Below, piece after piece: positions 8,935-19,567 of a stretch of DNA of 32,762 nucleotides. The position numbers and the translations under genes were made by a program. The DNA is from Verrucomicrobiota bacterium. GTDB taxonomy: Bacteria > Verrucomicrobiota > Kiritimatiellia > UBA8416. The DNA lies in contig JABGOW010000393.1 in the NCBI GenBank assembly GCA_018645275.1, positions 1 to 32,762 on the forward strand. The letters are read 5' to 3'. The notes below the pieces were generated by a model. That model ran no database searches. It saw only the letters and a program-made list of their open reading frames with translations, and was not told the DNA's origin. Position 1 is the stretch's first letter. The number at the start of each line of letters is the position of its first letter.

Positions 8935-11900
8935 ATGCGATCTGACAGATTTGGGATTGTCGCCGGAGTCATTGTGACCCTTGCGTTTGGCTGGTCCGGG
9001 TGCGCCATGGCGGCTCCGGATGACGGTTACCGCCAACAATCGCTGTCAACGGCCGTTCCGGTGGGGGGAACCAATGTTTGGTTCACGGACAATCTCCAAG
9101 GCGTCGCTCTGACGCTCGGGGGCAGTGCCACGTATGGAACCAACGGGACGCTTCCAAGTTCAACGGTAGAGCCTACCGTCCCTCGCCCCGAACCGGACTA
9201 CCAGTTGGTTTTCAGTGCGTTCGGGCAGCATGTGACCGGAGATACCCCGGACCTCTTCCTGGGGGAGGCCATTCCGGATCCGACATCCGGCGCCACAAAC
9301 GGATGGTACGTGAACTGGGCGGCCATGACCAATGCCGTGATCACACCTTCGGGAAGCGCTTTTTATGAGTCCTCGGTGCAGCAGCTCTACGTGCTGGATG
9401 GTGGCGCGATCACGATCGGTTGGATACTAACGGATGGCCAGTCAAACATCACCAACAGCCATACGTACCAAGCCAGCAGTGCGCCCATCGGGCGCCCCTA
9501 TCGCATATACTGGACGGACCCGGATTATACCAACGAGCTGAATTTTGCGGCGCCAACGGTGGACCTGCAGGGGCGCCACGTTAAACTCCATTGGAACACG
9601 GATATCCCTGAGCCGGTTGACGGTGAAGTTCCCATCGACGGCAGCTCAACCACTCGTACCGCTGTCGTCCGGGGCTTGTATCGCGACAGTGCCGGCATGC
9701 TCCACGCCGCACCGGGCGATACGATATACAACCCCTTGCGCGGCAAGATTGTGATGCAGTACTTCAAGACCGCCGACATGCAGGAGCAGGTGCCGGGAGG
9801 GGTGATCGTGGTGGAGGTCTGCGAGCCGGATGTCGTGACACTGCCGGTTGAGATTGGTGACCGCTTGTTACCACGACAGGAACCCCATGGCGTTGATGGC
9901 TTGGTCGCCCGGATATCAAAAGGCCTGGACCCGCCCAGCAACGTCTATCAACAGCATGGACAGTACAGCCACAGCCCAAAACAAGGGTGGGTGTTTGCCA
10001 TTCGCAGTACTGTCGATTCGCCCTGGAATATTGAGATTTATTGGGAAGAGCCTGATGCAATGGGTACGACCTGGCCCTATGAAGTTGACTGGTATGCCGC
10101 CGATTGGCCTGCGGATGCAGCGTTATACGTGAGGGGCACGGGCAATAACTTGGGGGCGGACGTTCACATTCCGCAGGCCTTGGGTCCAACGCTCATGGAC
10201 TTCCAGTCTCCCTCCGGGCACGCCACACTCACCCCTGCCGGCGTTTTCCACACAACCGAGCCCGGCTATGCTCTATTGCAGTTCCTGGCCGACGACAACA
10301 TCTGGTTTCAGGCGGTACGATCTGTCGCCAGTACAGATGCCATGTTCAATCGCCAGCCTCGCGCCTGGTCGATTGGCAGCGAGATCGCTCCCATGGTCAG
10401 CTCGGATGCGCTGCACTTCACCCATGTCGAGGGCGCGGCAACCGCTACGAACCTGCCCACGACGGCCGAAGACCTGACCATCGAATGCTGGATTCAGGCG
10501 CAACACCCGGACAACGGCTACGAGAAGACACTGATTTCACGCTACAACGGGACGAACGCCCTGCCGGAATACAGTGCATTCCGGCTTCTTGTAGACTCGG
10601 ATGGCCAGCTCAAGGCAGTGGCGGGAAAAGGCGATACGGGAGCCGGCACGCCCTATGCGCTCGAGCTCACGGGGCCGGTGTTGAGCTCCCGCGTGTGGCA
10701 CCACGTCGCGTTCTCGATTGGCGGCACGAATGCGTTCCTCTATCTGGACGGAGACGAGGTCGCTCAGGGCGGAATTCTGGCGTCTGCCAGGCAACTGGGA
10801 ACCGGACCTCTCTACATCGGCAACGACGGCGAACGGGCACTTCTGGGGTGGACGGATGAGGTGCGGATATGGAATGAGGCCCGCAGCGAGGCTGAAGTTC
10901 GCTCGTCCATGCATCACTTTCTTCATGACTATTCCCAACAGGATGCACTCGTCGCCTACTACCCTGTAGAGTTCGGTAGTGGTCCCCTGATTGAACTCAG
11001 TAACGGCTACACGGCATCCCTTGCGCTTCTGGGACGCGATACGCCCGAGACCTCCCCCATGAATGAACGCAGCGACTTCTCCGAGTATGCCGGCTTCATC
11101 TATGATCCCACAAACCGCGCCCCCTATAATACGGCTCTCTATCAGTACCCGACGGAATCGGATCCCGAAGCGGAGACGTACATTTTCGGGGTCAACACGG
11201 GCCTTCTGGAAGTGTGGTGGGCCCGCGATGTTCAGCAAGCGGATATGCCGGAGCCGCTCTATATTCCTGGCTGGGTTCAGGTCTACACCAACATGTGGCC
11301 CGCAGATGCCGGGGAGATTGTACTGGCTTCCGGCGCGGGGTCACCGCCTTTCGCTTCGGCCCTGCCGCCGTCGGTCTACACGCAGAATAATCCCGCGGAA
11401 CCGGGCTACAACCCCAATGAAGAGCACGCGCTTGTGACGCAGAGCGAGGGGGCCTACGTGGCTTTTGCCATCCGCAATGATCTCAACACGAATACCGTCT
11501 CTTCTCCCTTCGTGCTCGTTGATCTTGTCGATACAGAAACGGGGCGTCCGGATATGCGCGCTTTCAGTGTTGTTCAAACCAATGCTGCTTTTCCTGGCTT
11601 CGCATTCGCAGCCGTTGCCGGGCAACCCCTTCGTGGCCCGCATCCCTTCGATTTCTTTCCGAACCTTGCCGAGACAGAGGCTATCAGCGGCCCCGGCTGG
11701 CCAGACCGTACCGGCACCTGGTGGGCCCGCGCGGCTGGAGCAGGCGATACGGGTACCGCGCAGGTTGTTATGCACAACTTCTATCCCATGCAGGACGGAT
11801 TTGCGTTTCCCGCCTTGAGTGCCGACCAGTGGCCTGCGCTCAATACGGCCATCCCATGGTTGCCCCAGGGCATACCCGCATCCCCAACCGACGGAACTCC

Positions 11901-14900
11901 GGTGGATGCGACGTGGACCATTTCCTGGCCAGACGATGTTCCTTCGATGCGCGTTGGGCAGACGTTGACGGATGCTGTCGACGGCTTGCCTGCGATCTGG
12001 GATCAGCTCAGTGTGGACGTGATCTGTCAGCAATCAACCAATGCCGAAGCGGACCATGCCTCTGTCGTACTCTTTGATCCCACACGTGAACGCGGAGCAC
12101 ACCTGACGTACGATCTCGATGCGTATGGCTTCGAAGCAGGGCAGAGCGGCAATATCTCCATACGCCAGGGGCGAACCTATTTCCACGGCCTCGCTCCGGA
12201 TCTTAGCGGGCGGCTCTTTTATGATCCCACCCAGAGTACGCACAAACTGCGCTTCATTGGCCAACGGGTTTCCCCAGCCTCGGGGGGGGGATATCTACTG
12301 CTCAACACTCTGGATTCGCAACAGCGAGATGAAATCAAGGCGCTCTGTCCCAAGGCAGCTTACCAGGGCGATTGGGATCGCGCGGTTGGCGGGTTGGCTG
12401 ACGGGATCGTTGTCATGGAACCGAACGAGCCGTTCGACCATCTGGCACTGGCGGCCGTGGGAAGTGGCACCGGCTATGTGACGCTGGCGTTCAACAATGC
12501 CACCGATCCAGACATGGGGGTAGCGGCGGGTGATCCGATCACGTTGGCAGTTCTCAAAGTGGAGCCGGAGCTCTATACGGGGCATATTGTTCCCCTGGAG
12601 GACCCCATCAACTTGCTCTCGGACCAGATGAACATGCTTTTCAGTCAGACCTTTGCCGGTCACGTGGATGACTACGAGTTTCAGTGGCGTGCCCAGCTTC
12701 CACTGGAGGATGGGTCCATACCGAGTGATCCCGCGGCTGCAGCCATCAGAAATCAGGGCACAGGATTGACGCGGCTTCGCATCGGAGGGGATGGCGGCTC
12801 TCTCGTGGATATGGTGGACCGCTTTTACGCCGTACGTTACCGCGTGGCTGACACCAACTCGGTGGTCGCGAATACCGTGGGCACGAACTGGAGCGCCTAT
12901 ACGGAGTTTAGCCTGGCCGAAGGATGGGTCCAGCGCGTACTCAACGCGTTGACTCCTTTCGAACAGCGTATGCGCGATCTCTATGAAAATCCGGTGGAAA
13001 CCCAAGCAAGTATGCTCCAGCAGGCGGGCGCCCCCTATGAAGGCGATGTGGCGCTGAATATGGAGGCTGTGGAAGCTGCCGGCCTGATTCAGATCTACCA
13101 TACGGTCATGAACACGGCTGAGCGACTCAGTTTAGGACTGGGCGTTAATGCCGCTGCCGCCAATCAGCAGCTACTGCTTGCCGCCAGTCGACTCAACGCG
13201 CTCTACATGCTACTCGGCAACGAGGCGTTGGCGGATGCGTTTGATCCCACGATCGGCTTCGGGAGCGATGTGGTTGTGGAGAGCGGTGCCGTGCTGCCGG
13301 TTGACTACGGAGCGTTTGCATCGTCGCTCTTCTGTTTCGAGAACCAGGTGCCGACTCTGCTCGATGAAGAACTCGCGCTGCTGCGCGGTCGCGGAGCCAC
13401 CAATCTGGCAACGGGGGCGGCCTACGCGCCATGCTACAACCGCCTTCTGTGGAACTTCACCAAGGGGATTGATGCTGGCGAGGTTGCCTATGCAGTGAAC
13501 TACAATATCAAAGCGCTTGATACGGTCACGATTAACGCCGATACCGCCGCCGAGCTCTATCCGCAGGGACATGGCGATGCCTGGGGGCACTACCTGAGCG
13601 CGCTGAAACTCTACTATGACTTGCTGCAAAACCCGAACTTCAGTTGGGGAGATCCCTCCATTTCACCCATGTTGCTCGGGCTGGAAACGGTGGAGGCAGA
13701 CTATGGCGACGAAGAACGCATGGCAGAAGCAGCTGCGGCACTGGCTCGGACCGGTGCAGAGGTTGCCCAGCGGGTTCACTGCAAAACGAGTTCAGTCTCG
13801 GGTGACGACACGCTCGCCGGCTGTCGTGATGCGGATTCGGAGCGCGCTTGGGGAGTGGGAGAATGGACCGCACGTGCCGGCATGGGGGCATTCTACAACT
13901 GGGCCATCTGCAATTCACTACTCCCAACTTCCGGTGTCTCGCGTGCCGTTGAGGGCAGCCTGCTGGCTATCGACCGCGCGAGTGTGGCGGCTCTACCGGA
14001 AATCACCCAACAGTACCTGGCGGTGCAGCGTGTCGCGGACCGCGCCGATGGCGGGTTGAATCCGCTCGGACTGTCGCGTGATGCAGTTCCTTTTGATATC
14101 AGCCCCGCCGACATTGATGCTGGAAAGACGCATTTCGAACAGATCTACGAGCGCGCGGTTGTGGCGCTGAACAACGCAAACACGTGTTTTGATGCTGTTC
14201 AGGAAGCGACACGATTGCTCCGCCAGCAGAGCGCGAGCTCGGACAACTTCCGCGCCGCGGTTGAGGACCAGGAATCGGCGTTCAACACAGCCCTTATCGA
14301 AGTCTTCGGGTATCCTTATGCAGATGATGTCGGCCCAGATGGAACCTACCCGACTGGATACGGCGGTCCAGACCTCTATCACTACATGATTGCTGATCTC
14401 GAGCTTCTCGGATTCGACGCTGATACGGAGCTGTCAAACGTCACGATTGTGGAGCGGGAAATCTCAGCAACCAGCACCAGTACACCGGTGAACGTGACGT
14501 TCCATATCTCAGATCACGGACTGATCTCCAAGCCCTCTGGCTGGAGCGGTACGCGCCGCGCCGAAGGCCTGATCCAGACGGCCTACGGGGAATCGCTCGT
14601 TGCGCGGTTGGAGTTTGCGGCCGCCTACCGGCAGTATCAGATGGACCTGTCGCACCTTGACAGCTCTTATGCTTGGTATCACGAGGATGATGAGGGCTGG
14701 CTCGATCTTGAGCGAGAGCGACGAGATGCCTTGCAGGACCAGCTTGATAGCGAGAAGCACATGCTCTGGTCTTCTTTCGGGCTTACGACAACGGCCGATC
14801 TTCTCGCCAAAGAGGGAAAATTCCTTTCAGCCCTCGCGCGTGCTGAGAAGGATATCTATCCGAACAATACCATCTTTGGTTTTTCCAATGGTGGAGACCT

Positions 14901-16386
14901 TACCTCGTTCGCTCGCTTCCTGCGCGGAACGGCTGGGGCCATCGTGACATTCATCCGTAACACTGCGGCCCTCGCGCTTCGACGTAGTGAGGCCCTCGGG
15001 AAGACCATCGTCGCCTCGCAGCAGATAACCCTTGAGCATGACGAGGCAGACACGGCCTTCAAGATTGCACAGCACAACATGATAGCCGGGATCAAGCAGC
15101 TCGCCCGCGAGCAGCAGGTGAGCGCGGTTGCGCTGTTGGCGCACCTCCAACGGATTGAGAATGCGCAACAGGACTTCATGACGCAGCTGGCCAAGGGCGA
15201 AGAGCTGCTGGTGGAGCGCGAACGCTTGCGCAAGCAGTCCGCCCAGCGCATTGCGGCAGGGCGATACAACGACATGGCATTCCGGATCTTCCGAAATGAT
15301 GCTCTGCGACGGTACGGCGACGCTTTCCAACTCGCTGCACGCTACACCCATCTGGCTGCCATGGCCTACGATTACGAGACCTGCCTGCTGTCCGCAGATG
15401 ACAGCTACTCGCCTGGCGCAGAATTTCTAAATGATATACTGCAGGCTCGCACGCTGGGGCGGCTGGTGAATGGAGAACCGGTCGTCGGAAGCGCTGGTGT
15501 TGGCGAACCCGGACTGGCCGATATTCTCGCCCGCATGAAGGCAAACTGGTCTGTTCTGGAAGGCCGCCTCGGCTTCAATAATCCCCAGAGCGAAACCAGC
15601 CGATTCTCGCTACGCACAGAGTTGTTCCGTATCGCTCCCGGATCCGAAGGTGACGAGAATTGGCGCTCGGCCCTGGAGAACAGCTGCATTGATGACCTCT
15701 TCTCTTACGAGCCCTTCCGGCAGCACTGCCTCCCCTTCGCTGCTGAGGATGGCCTTCAGGAGCACGAACCCGCGATTGTGATACCGTTTAGTTCCGCCAT
15801 CAATTTCGGCGAGAATTTCTTTGGATGGGATCTTGCCGGCGGCGATAATGCCTACGACTCCAGCCACTTTGCCACAAAGGTCAGAGCGGTGGGTATCTGG
15901 TTCTCTGGGTATGATGGCATTTCAGATGAGTCACAGGCTATGCACCTTGCAAACCAGCCTCGCGTCTACCTTGTGCCGGTCGGACTAGACGTGATGCGGC
16001 CCCCGTCCGATGATGGAGTATCTGTTCGTGCATGGCGCGTCTCTGATCAGGCCATCCCGCTGCCGTACGCGGTGGGTGATGAACTCAACGATCCGGATTG
16101 GATTCCGCTGTTCGATAGCTTGGGTGGCGACCTCGCAAAGCAGCGCCGCCACGCCTCCTTCCGTGCCTATCACGATCACGGGTTCAACGCCGGCGAGATG
16201 ACCTACAACAGCCGCCTGATCGGGCGGTCGGTGTGGAATACACGCTGGGAGCTGATTATCCCCGCAGGCACCCTCAACAGTGACCGCGAGGAAGCGCTTG
16301 AGTTCTTTATCTTCGGGGCGGACGGTACCAACGGCGTTAGCGATATCAAGCTGCATTTTAAGACCTACTCATACGAGGGGAACTAG
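8935..16386 (+). CDS. Giant secreted LamG-domain protein with Tc-toxin-A-like C-terminal half (operon gene 3)
   Basis: Uninterrupted 2483-aa ORF; signal MRSDRFGIVAGVIVTLAFGWSGCAMA; LamG segment (DALHFTHVEGAATATNLPTTAEDLTIECWIQ...LLGWTDEVRIWNEARSEAEV); long helical/coiled-coil region (~14.9-15.3 kb), then a terminal beta-rich module ending NGVSDIKLHFKTYSYEGN. ORF and LamG confident; Tc similarity tentative. Confidence 0.85.
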   Translation: MRSDRFGIVAGVIVTLAFGWSGCAMAAPDDGYRQQSLSTAVPVGGTNVWFTDNLQGVALTLGGSATYGTNGTLPSSTVEPTVPRPEPDYQLVFSAFGQHVTGDTPDLFLGEAIPDPTSGATNGWYVNWAAMTNAVITPSGSAFYESSVQQLYVLDGGAITIGWILTDGQSNITNSHTYQASSAPIGRPYRIYWTDPDYTNELNFAAPTVDLQGRHVKLHWNTDIPEPVDGEVPIDGSSTTRTAVVRGLYRDSAGMLHAAPGDTIYNPLRGKIVMQYFKTADMQEQVPGGVIVVEVCEPDVVTLPVEIGDRLLPRQEPHGVDGLVARISKGLDPPSNVYQQHGQYSHSPKQGWVFAIRSTVDSPWNIEIYWEEPDAMGTTWPYEVDWYAADWPADAALYVRGTGNNLGADVHIPQALGPTLMDFQSPSGHATLTPAGVFHTTEPGYALLQFLADDNIWFQAVRSVASTDAMFNRQPRAWSIGSEIAPMVSSDALHFTHVEGAATATNLPTTAEDLTIECWIQAQHPDNGYEKTLISRYNGTNALPEYSAFRLLVDSDGQLKAVAGKGDTGAGTPYALELTGPVLSSRVWHHVAFSIGGTNAFLYLDGDEVAQGGILASARQLGTGPLYIGNDGERALLGWTDEVRIWNEARSEAEVRSSMHHFLHDYSQQDALVAYYPVEFGSGPLIELSNGYTASLALLGRDTPETSPMNERSDFSEYAGFIYDPTNRAPYNTALYQYPTESDPEAETYIFGVNTGLLEVWWARDVQQADMPEPLYIPGWVQVYTNMWPADAGEIVLASGAGSPPFASALPPSVYTQNNPAEPGYNPNEEHALVTQSEGAYVAFAIRNDLNTNTVSSPFVLVDLVDTETGRPDMRAFSVVQTNAAFPGFAFAAVAGQPLRGPHPFDFFPNLAETEAISGPGWPDRTGTWWARAAGAGDTGTAQVVMHNFYPMQDGFAFPALSADQWPALNTAIPWLPQGIPASPTDGTPVDATWTISWPDDVPSMRVGQTLTDAVDGLPAIWDQLSVDVICQQSTNAEADHASVVLFDPTRERGAHLTYDLDAYGFEAGQSGNISIRQGRTYFHGLAPDLSGRLFYDPTQSTHKLRFIGQRVSPASGGGYLLLNTLDSQQRDEIKALCPKAAYQGDWDRAVGGLADGIVVMEPNEPFDHLALAAVGSGTGYVTLAFNNATDPDMGVAAGDPITLAVLKVEPELYTGHIVPLEDPINLLSDQMNMLFSQTFAGHVDDYEFQWRAQLPLEDGSIPSDPAAAAIRNQGTGLTRLRIGGDGGSLVDMVDRFYAVRYRVADTNSVVANTVGTNWSAYTEFSLAEGWVQRVLNALTPFEQRMRDLYENPVETQASMLQQAGAPYEGDVALNMEAVEAAGLIQIYHTVMNTAERLSLGLGVNAAAANQQLLLAASRLNALYMLLGNEALADAFDPTIGFGSDVVVESGAVLPVDYGAFASSLFCFENQVPTLLDEELALLRGRGATNLATGAAYAPCYNRLLWNFTKGIDAGEVAYAVNYNIKALDTVTINADTAAELYPQGHGDAWGHYLSALKLYYDLLQNPNFSWGDPSISPMLLGLETVEADYGDEERMAEAAAALARTGAEVAQRVHCKTSSVSGDDTLAGCRDADSERAWGVGEWTARAGMGAFYNWAICNSLLPTSGVSRAVEGSLLAIDRASVAALPEITQQYLAVQRVADRADGGLNPLGLSRDAVPFDISPADIDAGKTHFEQIYERAVVALNNANTCFDAVQEATRLLRQQSASSDNFRAAVEDQESAFNTALIEVFGYPYADDVGPDGTYPTGYGGPDLYHYMIADLELLGFDADTELSNVTIVEREISATSTSTPVNVTFHISDHGLISKPSGWSGTRRAEGLIQTAYGESLVARLEFAAAYRQYQMDLSHLDSSYAWYHEDDEGWLDLERERRDALQDQLDSEKHMLWSSFGLTTTADLLAKEGKFLSALARAEKDIYPNNTIFGFSNGGDLTSFARFLRGTAGAIVTFIRNTAALALRRSEALGKTIVASQQITLEHDEADTAFKIAQHNMIAGIKQLAREQQVSAVALLAHLQRIENAQQDFMTQLAKGEELLVERERLRKQSAQRIAAGRYNDMAFRIFRNDALRRYGDAFQLAARYTHLAAMAYDYETCLLSADDSYSPGAEFLNDILQARTLGRLVNGEPVVGSAGVGEPGLADILARMKANWSVLEGRLGFNNPQSETSRFSLRTELFRIAPGSEGDENWRSALENSCIDDLFSYEPFRQHCLPFAAEDGLQEHEPAIVIPFSSAINFGENFFGWDLAGGDNAYDSSHFATKVRAVGIWFSGYDGISDESQAMHLANQPRVYLVPVGLDVMRPPSDDGVSVRAWRVSDQAIPLPYAVGDELNDPDWIPLFDSLGGDLAKQRRHASFRAYHDHGFNAGEMTYNSRLIGRSVWNTRWELIIPAGTLNSDREEALEFFIFGADGTNGVSDIKLHFKTYSYEGN

Positions 16387-16387
16387 C

Positions 16388-17245
16388 ATGAAACCCCAAC
16401 TCAACTCTGGCGTCGTGCGCACGTTGCTGGCGCTGCTCTGTTGGCTGGTCGTCTCGGGTCCGCTTGTCGCGGCACTTCCCGTCCCATCGTTTGTCTACTA
16501 TGGAGAGGTTATTGACGCTTACGGTTGGCCTGTGACCTCCGATGCGGAGGCCTATGTCATTGCACGATCAGGGGGGAATGAGTGTGCCAGGGCCATGCTC
16601 CATGAAGGGCGTGGCCCCGCAATTAACTACCGGATCGAGATTCCCGTTGATGATGGAAGCGGAGATCCTTATGTCACACACGCCGTTCGGCCTGGGGCTA
16701 CGGTGGTGTTTACCGTGTTGGTTGATGGTGCCGAAACAGCTGTTATGGACCCTGCCGCCGTGCCAACCGTCGGAGAACCCGGAGGACTCATTCGCCACAA
16801 CTTATGCACCGGACAGGACGGTGATGGCGATGGGCTCCCGGATGCCTGGGAGAACTGGATCATTGCATCAGGCACCAGCGCGGCGACAAACATCGCTGGC
16901 ATCCTTGGCAGCGACGACTCCGATGGTGACGGCATGAACAATCGCGACGAGTTTCTTGCCGGAACTGACCCTGCGTGGGACGTGGACCTGCTCCGCATCG
17001 AAGAATTCCGCTTCGTTGAAGGGACAGACCGGGTTGGTGTTGCCTTTTACAGCGTGCCAGGGAAGACCTATCGTGTGCGAAGCAGGGCGGCTATGCAGCA
17101 GGCCGCCGCTGATGTCAGTGACGTGGGACCTGATGAAGCCGGAAATGCCGGTGCGGCCTATTGGCGAGGCGATGGCTACTATTCATGGCTCTATCTCGAC
17201 GCCAGCACCAACGCCTCCGCCTTCCTCCAGCTGCAAGTCGAATAA
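16388..17245 (+). CDS. Secreted protein with thrombospondin-type-3-like Ca-binding repeats (operon gene 4)
   Basis: ATG 16388 lies one nucleotide after the TAG of gene 3; signal MKPQLNSGVVRTLLALLCWLVVSGPLVAA; DGDGDGLPDAWENW and DSDGDGMNNRDEFLAGTDP. Confidence 0.85.
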   Translation: MKPQLNSGVVRTLLALLCWLVVSGPLVAALPVPSFVYYGEVIDAYGWPVTSDAEAYVIARSGGNECARAMLHEGRGPAINYRIEIPVDDGSGDPYVTHAVRPGATVVFTVLVDGAETAVMDPAAVPTVGEPGGLIRHNLCTGQDGDGDGLPDAWENWIIASGTSAATNIAGILGSDDSDGDGMNNRDEFLAGTDPAWDVDLLRIEEFRFVEGTDRVGVAFYSVPGKTYRVRSRAAMQQAAADVSDVGPDEAGNAGAAYWRGDGYYSWLYLDASTNASAFLQLQVE

Positions 17246-17362
17246 TCAGAGCGGCCTCGTTGTTTCTGCTTCCCTCTGCCATAAGGAAACGAGACAATGT
17301 AGAAGTCGTTTGGATTGGTTGTGGGGTGTGAAGTAGGTACACTCCCACGGGTGGTGGATAGC

Positions 17363-19567
17363 ATGAGTGATACATCAAGACTGCAATTTTTTGCGGACGG
17401 AAAGCATATCGACAGTGCGCTCAATGCGCAGTTAGATACGTTTTTCCTGTTCGAGGTGGCGACGGGCAAGGCGCTCTACTGGAATCGGGCTTTCCGGGAC
17501 ACGTCAGGATACACGGATGATGAAATCCGCGAGCTGCCGGCTCCCATTACCTACTACAGCCCCGAGGATGTCGCCCGGGCTACGCCCTTTATACAGAACG
17601 TACTGCAGGAGGGGAGCGGTACCATCACGCTGGACCTGATCTGCAAGGATGGCCGCAAAGTGCCTACCGAATATCGCGTGTCTGTCATTCCGGATGATGA
17701 TGGGGAGTCGAAGTATCTCATCTCTATAGGGCGTGACATTTCTGAGCGCAAGCAGGTGGCGGCGCAGATTCGTTCGGTATCGCGGTTTCCCAGCGAGAAT
17801 CCCAACCCGGTTCTCCGGGTCGCGGCAGACGGGGAGATCCTGTATGCGAACCATGGCGCCGCATCCCTGCTTTCGACTTGGAAGAAGAACGGGCGGCTTG
17901 TGTTGCCGGATGCGTATTGTGGCTTAGTCGCCAAGTCGCTCTCATCTGGCGAGCGTATGGCCGTTGAGGTGTTCTGTGAAGATCGTTACCTGACGTTGAT
18001 GATCTCTCCCATTCCGGAGGCGGGATATGCCAACATCTATGGGTTGGATATCACAGCTAGGAGGAACGCTGAACAGACCCTGATTGACAGTGAGCAGCGT
18101 TTTCGCGGGTTGTTCGATACGGTCAACAATGGCGTCGCGATATACAGAGCGGTTGATGATGGTGATGACTTTGTTTTTGTGGCCATCAACAGGGCTGGCT
18201 GCGAGATGGACGGGGTATCCCAAGAGAATCTCGTTGGTATGCGAGTGACTGAGGCGTTCCCGGGTTTTGGCAGTTTTGGCTTGCTTGACCTGTTTCGTGA
18301 CGTGTGGAAGACAGGTGAATCGCGGCATCTTCCTGTGACGCGTTACCAAGACGGCGCCGGCAGTGTGTGGCGTGAGAATTGGGTCTATCGCTTGCCTTCC
18401 GGGGAAATTGTGGCTGTCTACACCGATGAGACAGAGGGTGTGAAGTCACAGGAGAAATTGCGTCGGCTTGCCTCTGCGATTGACCAAGCGGCGGAGGCCA
18501 TTGTGGTGACCGATACGGATGCCACTATCCAGTATACCAATCCGGCTTTCGAAACGATAAGTGGGTACACACAGGAGGAGGCAATTGGCCTGAACCCGCG
18601 TGTTCTTCAGAGCGGGAAACACGATAGCGCCTTTTACGAGGATCTGTGGAAGACGCTCTGTAGTGGTGATACCTGGCATGGGAGATTTGTGAACCGTCGC
18701 AAGGATGGTGCCCTCTATGAGGAGGATGCCGTTATCTCCCCTGTTCACGATGCGCAGGGGCGTCTGATCAACTATGTCGCCGTCAAACGTGATATCAGTA
18801 AAGAGGTCGCCCTCGAGTCCCAGCTGAGACAGGCACAGAAACTCGATTCAATGGGTACGCTGGCCAGTGGCGTTGCTCACGAAATTAATAATCTCATCAT
18901 GGGAATTATGGGGTATGCGGAGTTGATTCGGGATGCCGTCGGTCAGCAAAGTGAGATCGTCGACATGGCCGACGCAATCATGGGGCAGACGAACAGGGTT
19001 AGAGATATCGTTAAGAACCTGTTGCATTTTGCACGGGCGGAAGAGCCGAGTCGACGTGACGATGTCACTGTGTCGGAGATGGTAGAGGGGGCGGCGTCTC
19101 TCATCCGGACGGTCATGAGACATGATGCGATTGAGCTGGCGATTGATGTTCCCTCCGACTTGCCAACGGTGCGCTGCAACAGTCAGCAGATTCAGCAAGT
19201 TGTGATGAACCTGCTGACGAATAGCCGAGATGCTCTTAACATGAAGTACCCGCAGAGGCAGAGGGATCCCAACAAGAAAATCACGGTTTCTGGGCGTGAG
19301 ATCGAGCTAGAGTCCGGTCGTGGCGTTCGCATAACGGTAGAGGACATGGGGTCGGGTTTGCCGGAGCATGTTCGGGAGCGAATGTTCGACCCGTTCTTCA
19401 CCACGAAACCGCAGGACAAGGGAACCGGGCTGGGCCTGTCGATCAGCCATGGGATCGTGGGGGAGCACGAAGGGAAACTGCATGTTGAATCCGAGATTGG
19501 GCAATGGACGCGATTCCACATCGACCTGCCGCTCGCGACCTCGTCCCCTGTCCTGACCAAAGGCTAA
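17363..19567 (+). CDS. Multi-PAS sensor histidine kinase, apparently soluble
   Basis: ATG 17363 within the 17315 ORF; several PAS/PAC segments, H-box LASGVAHEINNLIMGI, N-box VVMNLLTNSRDAL, G-boxes VEDMGSGLP and GTGLGLSISHGIV; no clear transmembrane segment and no receiver domain. Confidence 0.92.
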   Translation: MSDTSRLQFFADGKHIDSALNAQLDTFFLFEVATGKALYWNRAFRDTSGYTDDEIRELPAPITYYSPEDVARATPFIQNVLQEGSGTITLDLICKDGRKVPTEYRVSVIPDDDGESKYLISIGRDISERKQVAAQIRSVSRFPSENPNPVLRVAADGEILYANHGAASLLSTWKKNGRLVLPDAYCGLVAKSLSSGERMAVEVFCEDRYLTLMISPIPEAGYANIYGLDITARRNAEQTLIDSEQRFRGLFDTVNNGVAIYRAVDDGDDFVFVAINRAGCEMDGVSQENLVGMRVTEAFPGFGSFGLLDLFRDVWKTGESRHLPVTRYQDGAGSVWRENWVYRLPSGEIVAVYTDETEGVKSQEKLRRLASAIDQAAEAIVVTDTDATIQYTNPAFETISGYTQEEAIGLNPRVLQSGKHDSAFYEDLWKTLCSGDTWHGRFVNRRKDGALYEEDAVISPVHDAQGRLINYVAVKRDISKEVALESQLRQAQKLDSMGTLASGVAHEINNLIMGIMGYAELIRDAVGQQSEIVDMADAIMGQTNRVRDIVKNLLHFARAEEPSRRDDVTVSEMVEGAASLIRTVMRHDAIELAIDVPSDLPTVRCNSQQIQQVVMNLLTNSRDALNMKYPQRQRDPNKKITVSGREIELESGRGVRITVEDMGSGLPEHVRERMFDPFFTTKPQDKGTGLGLSISHGIVGEHEGKLHVESEIGQWTRFHIDLPLATSSPVLTKG

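Noticed and set aside
7337-16386. Prophage
   Set aside because: Apart from tail-fibre-like similarity there are no capsid, terminase, portal, integrase or lysis genes, and the proteins carry Sec signals.
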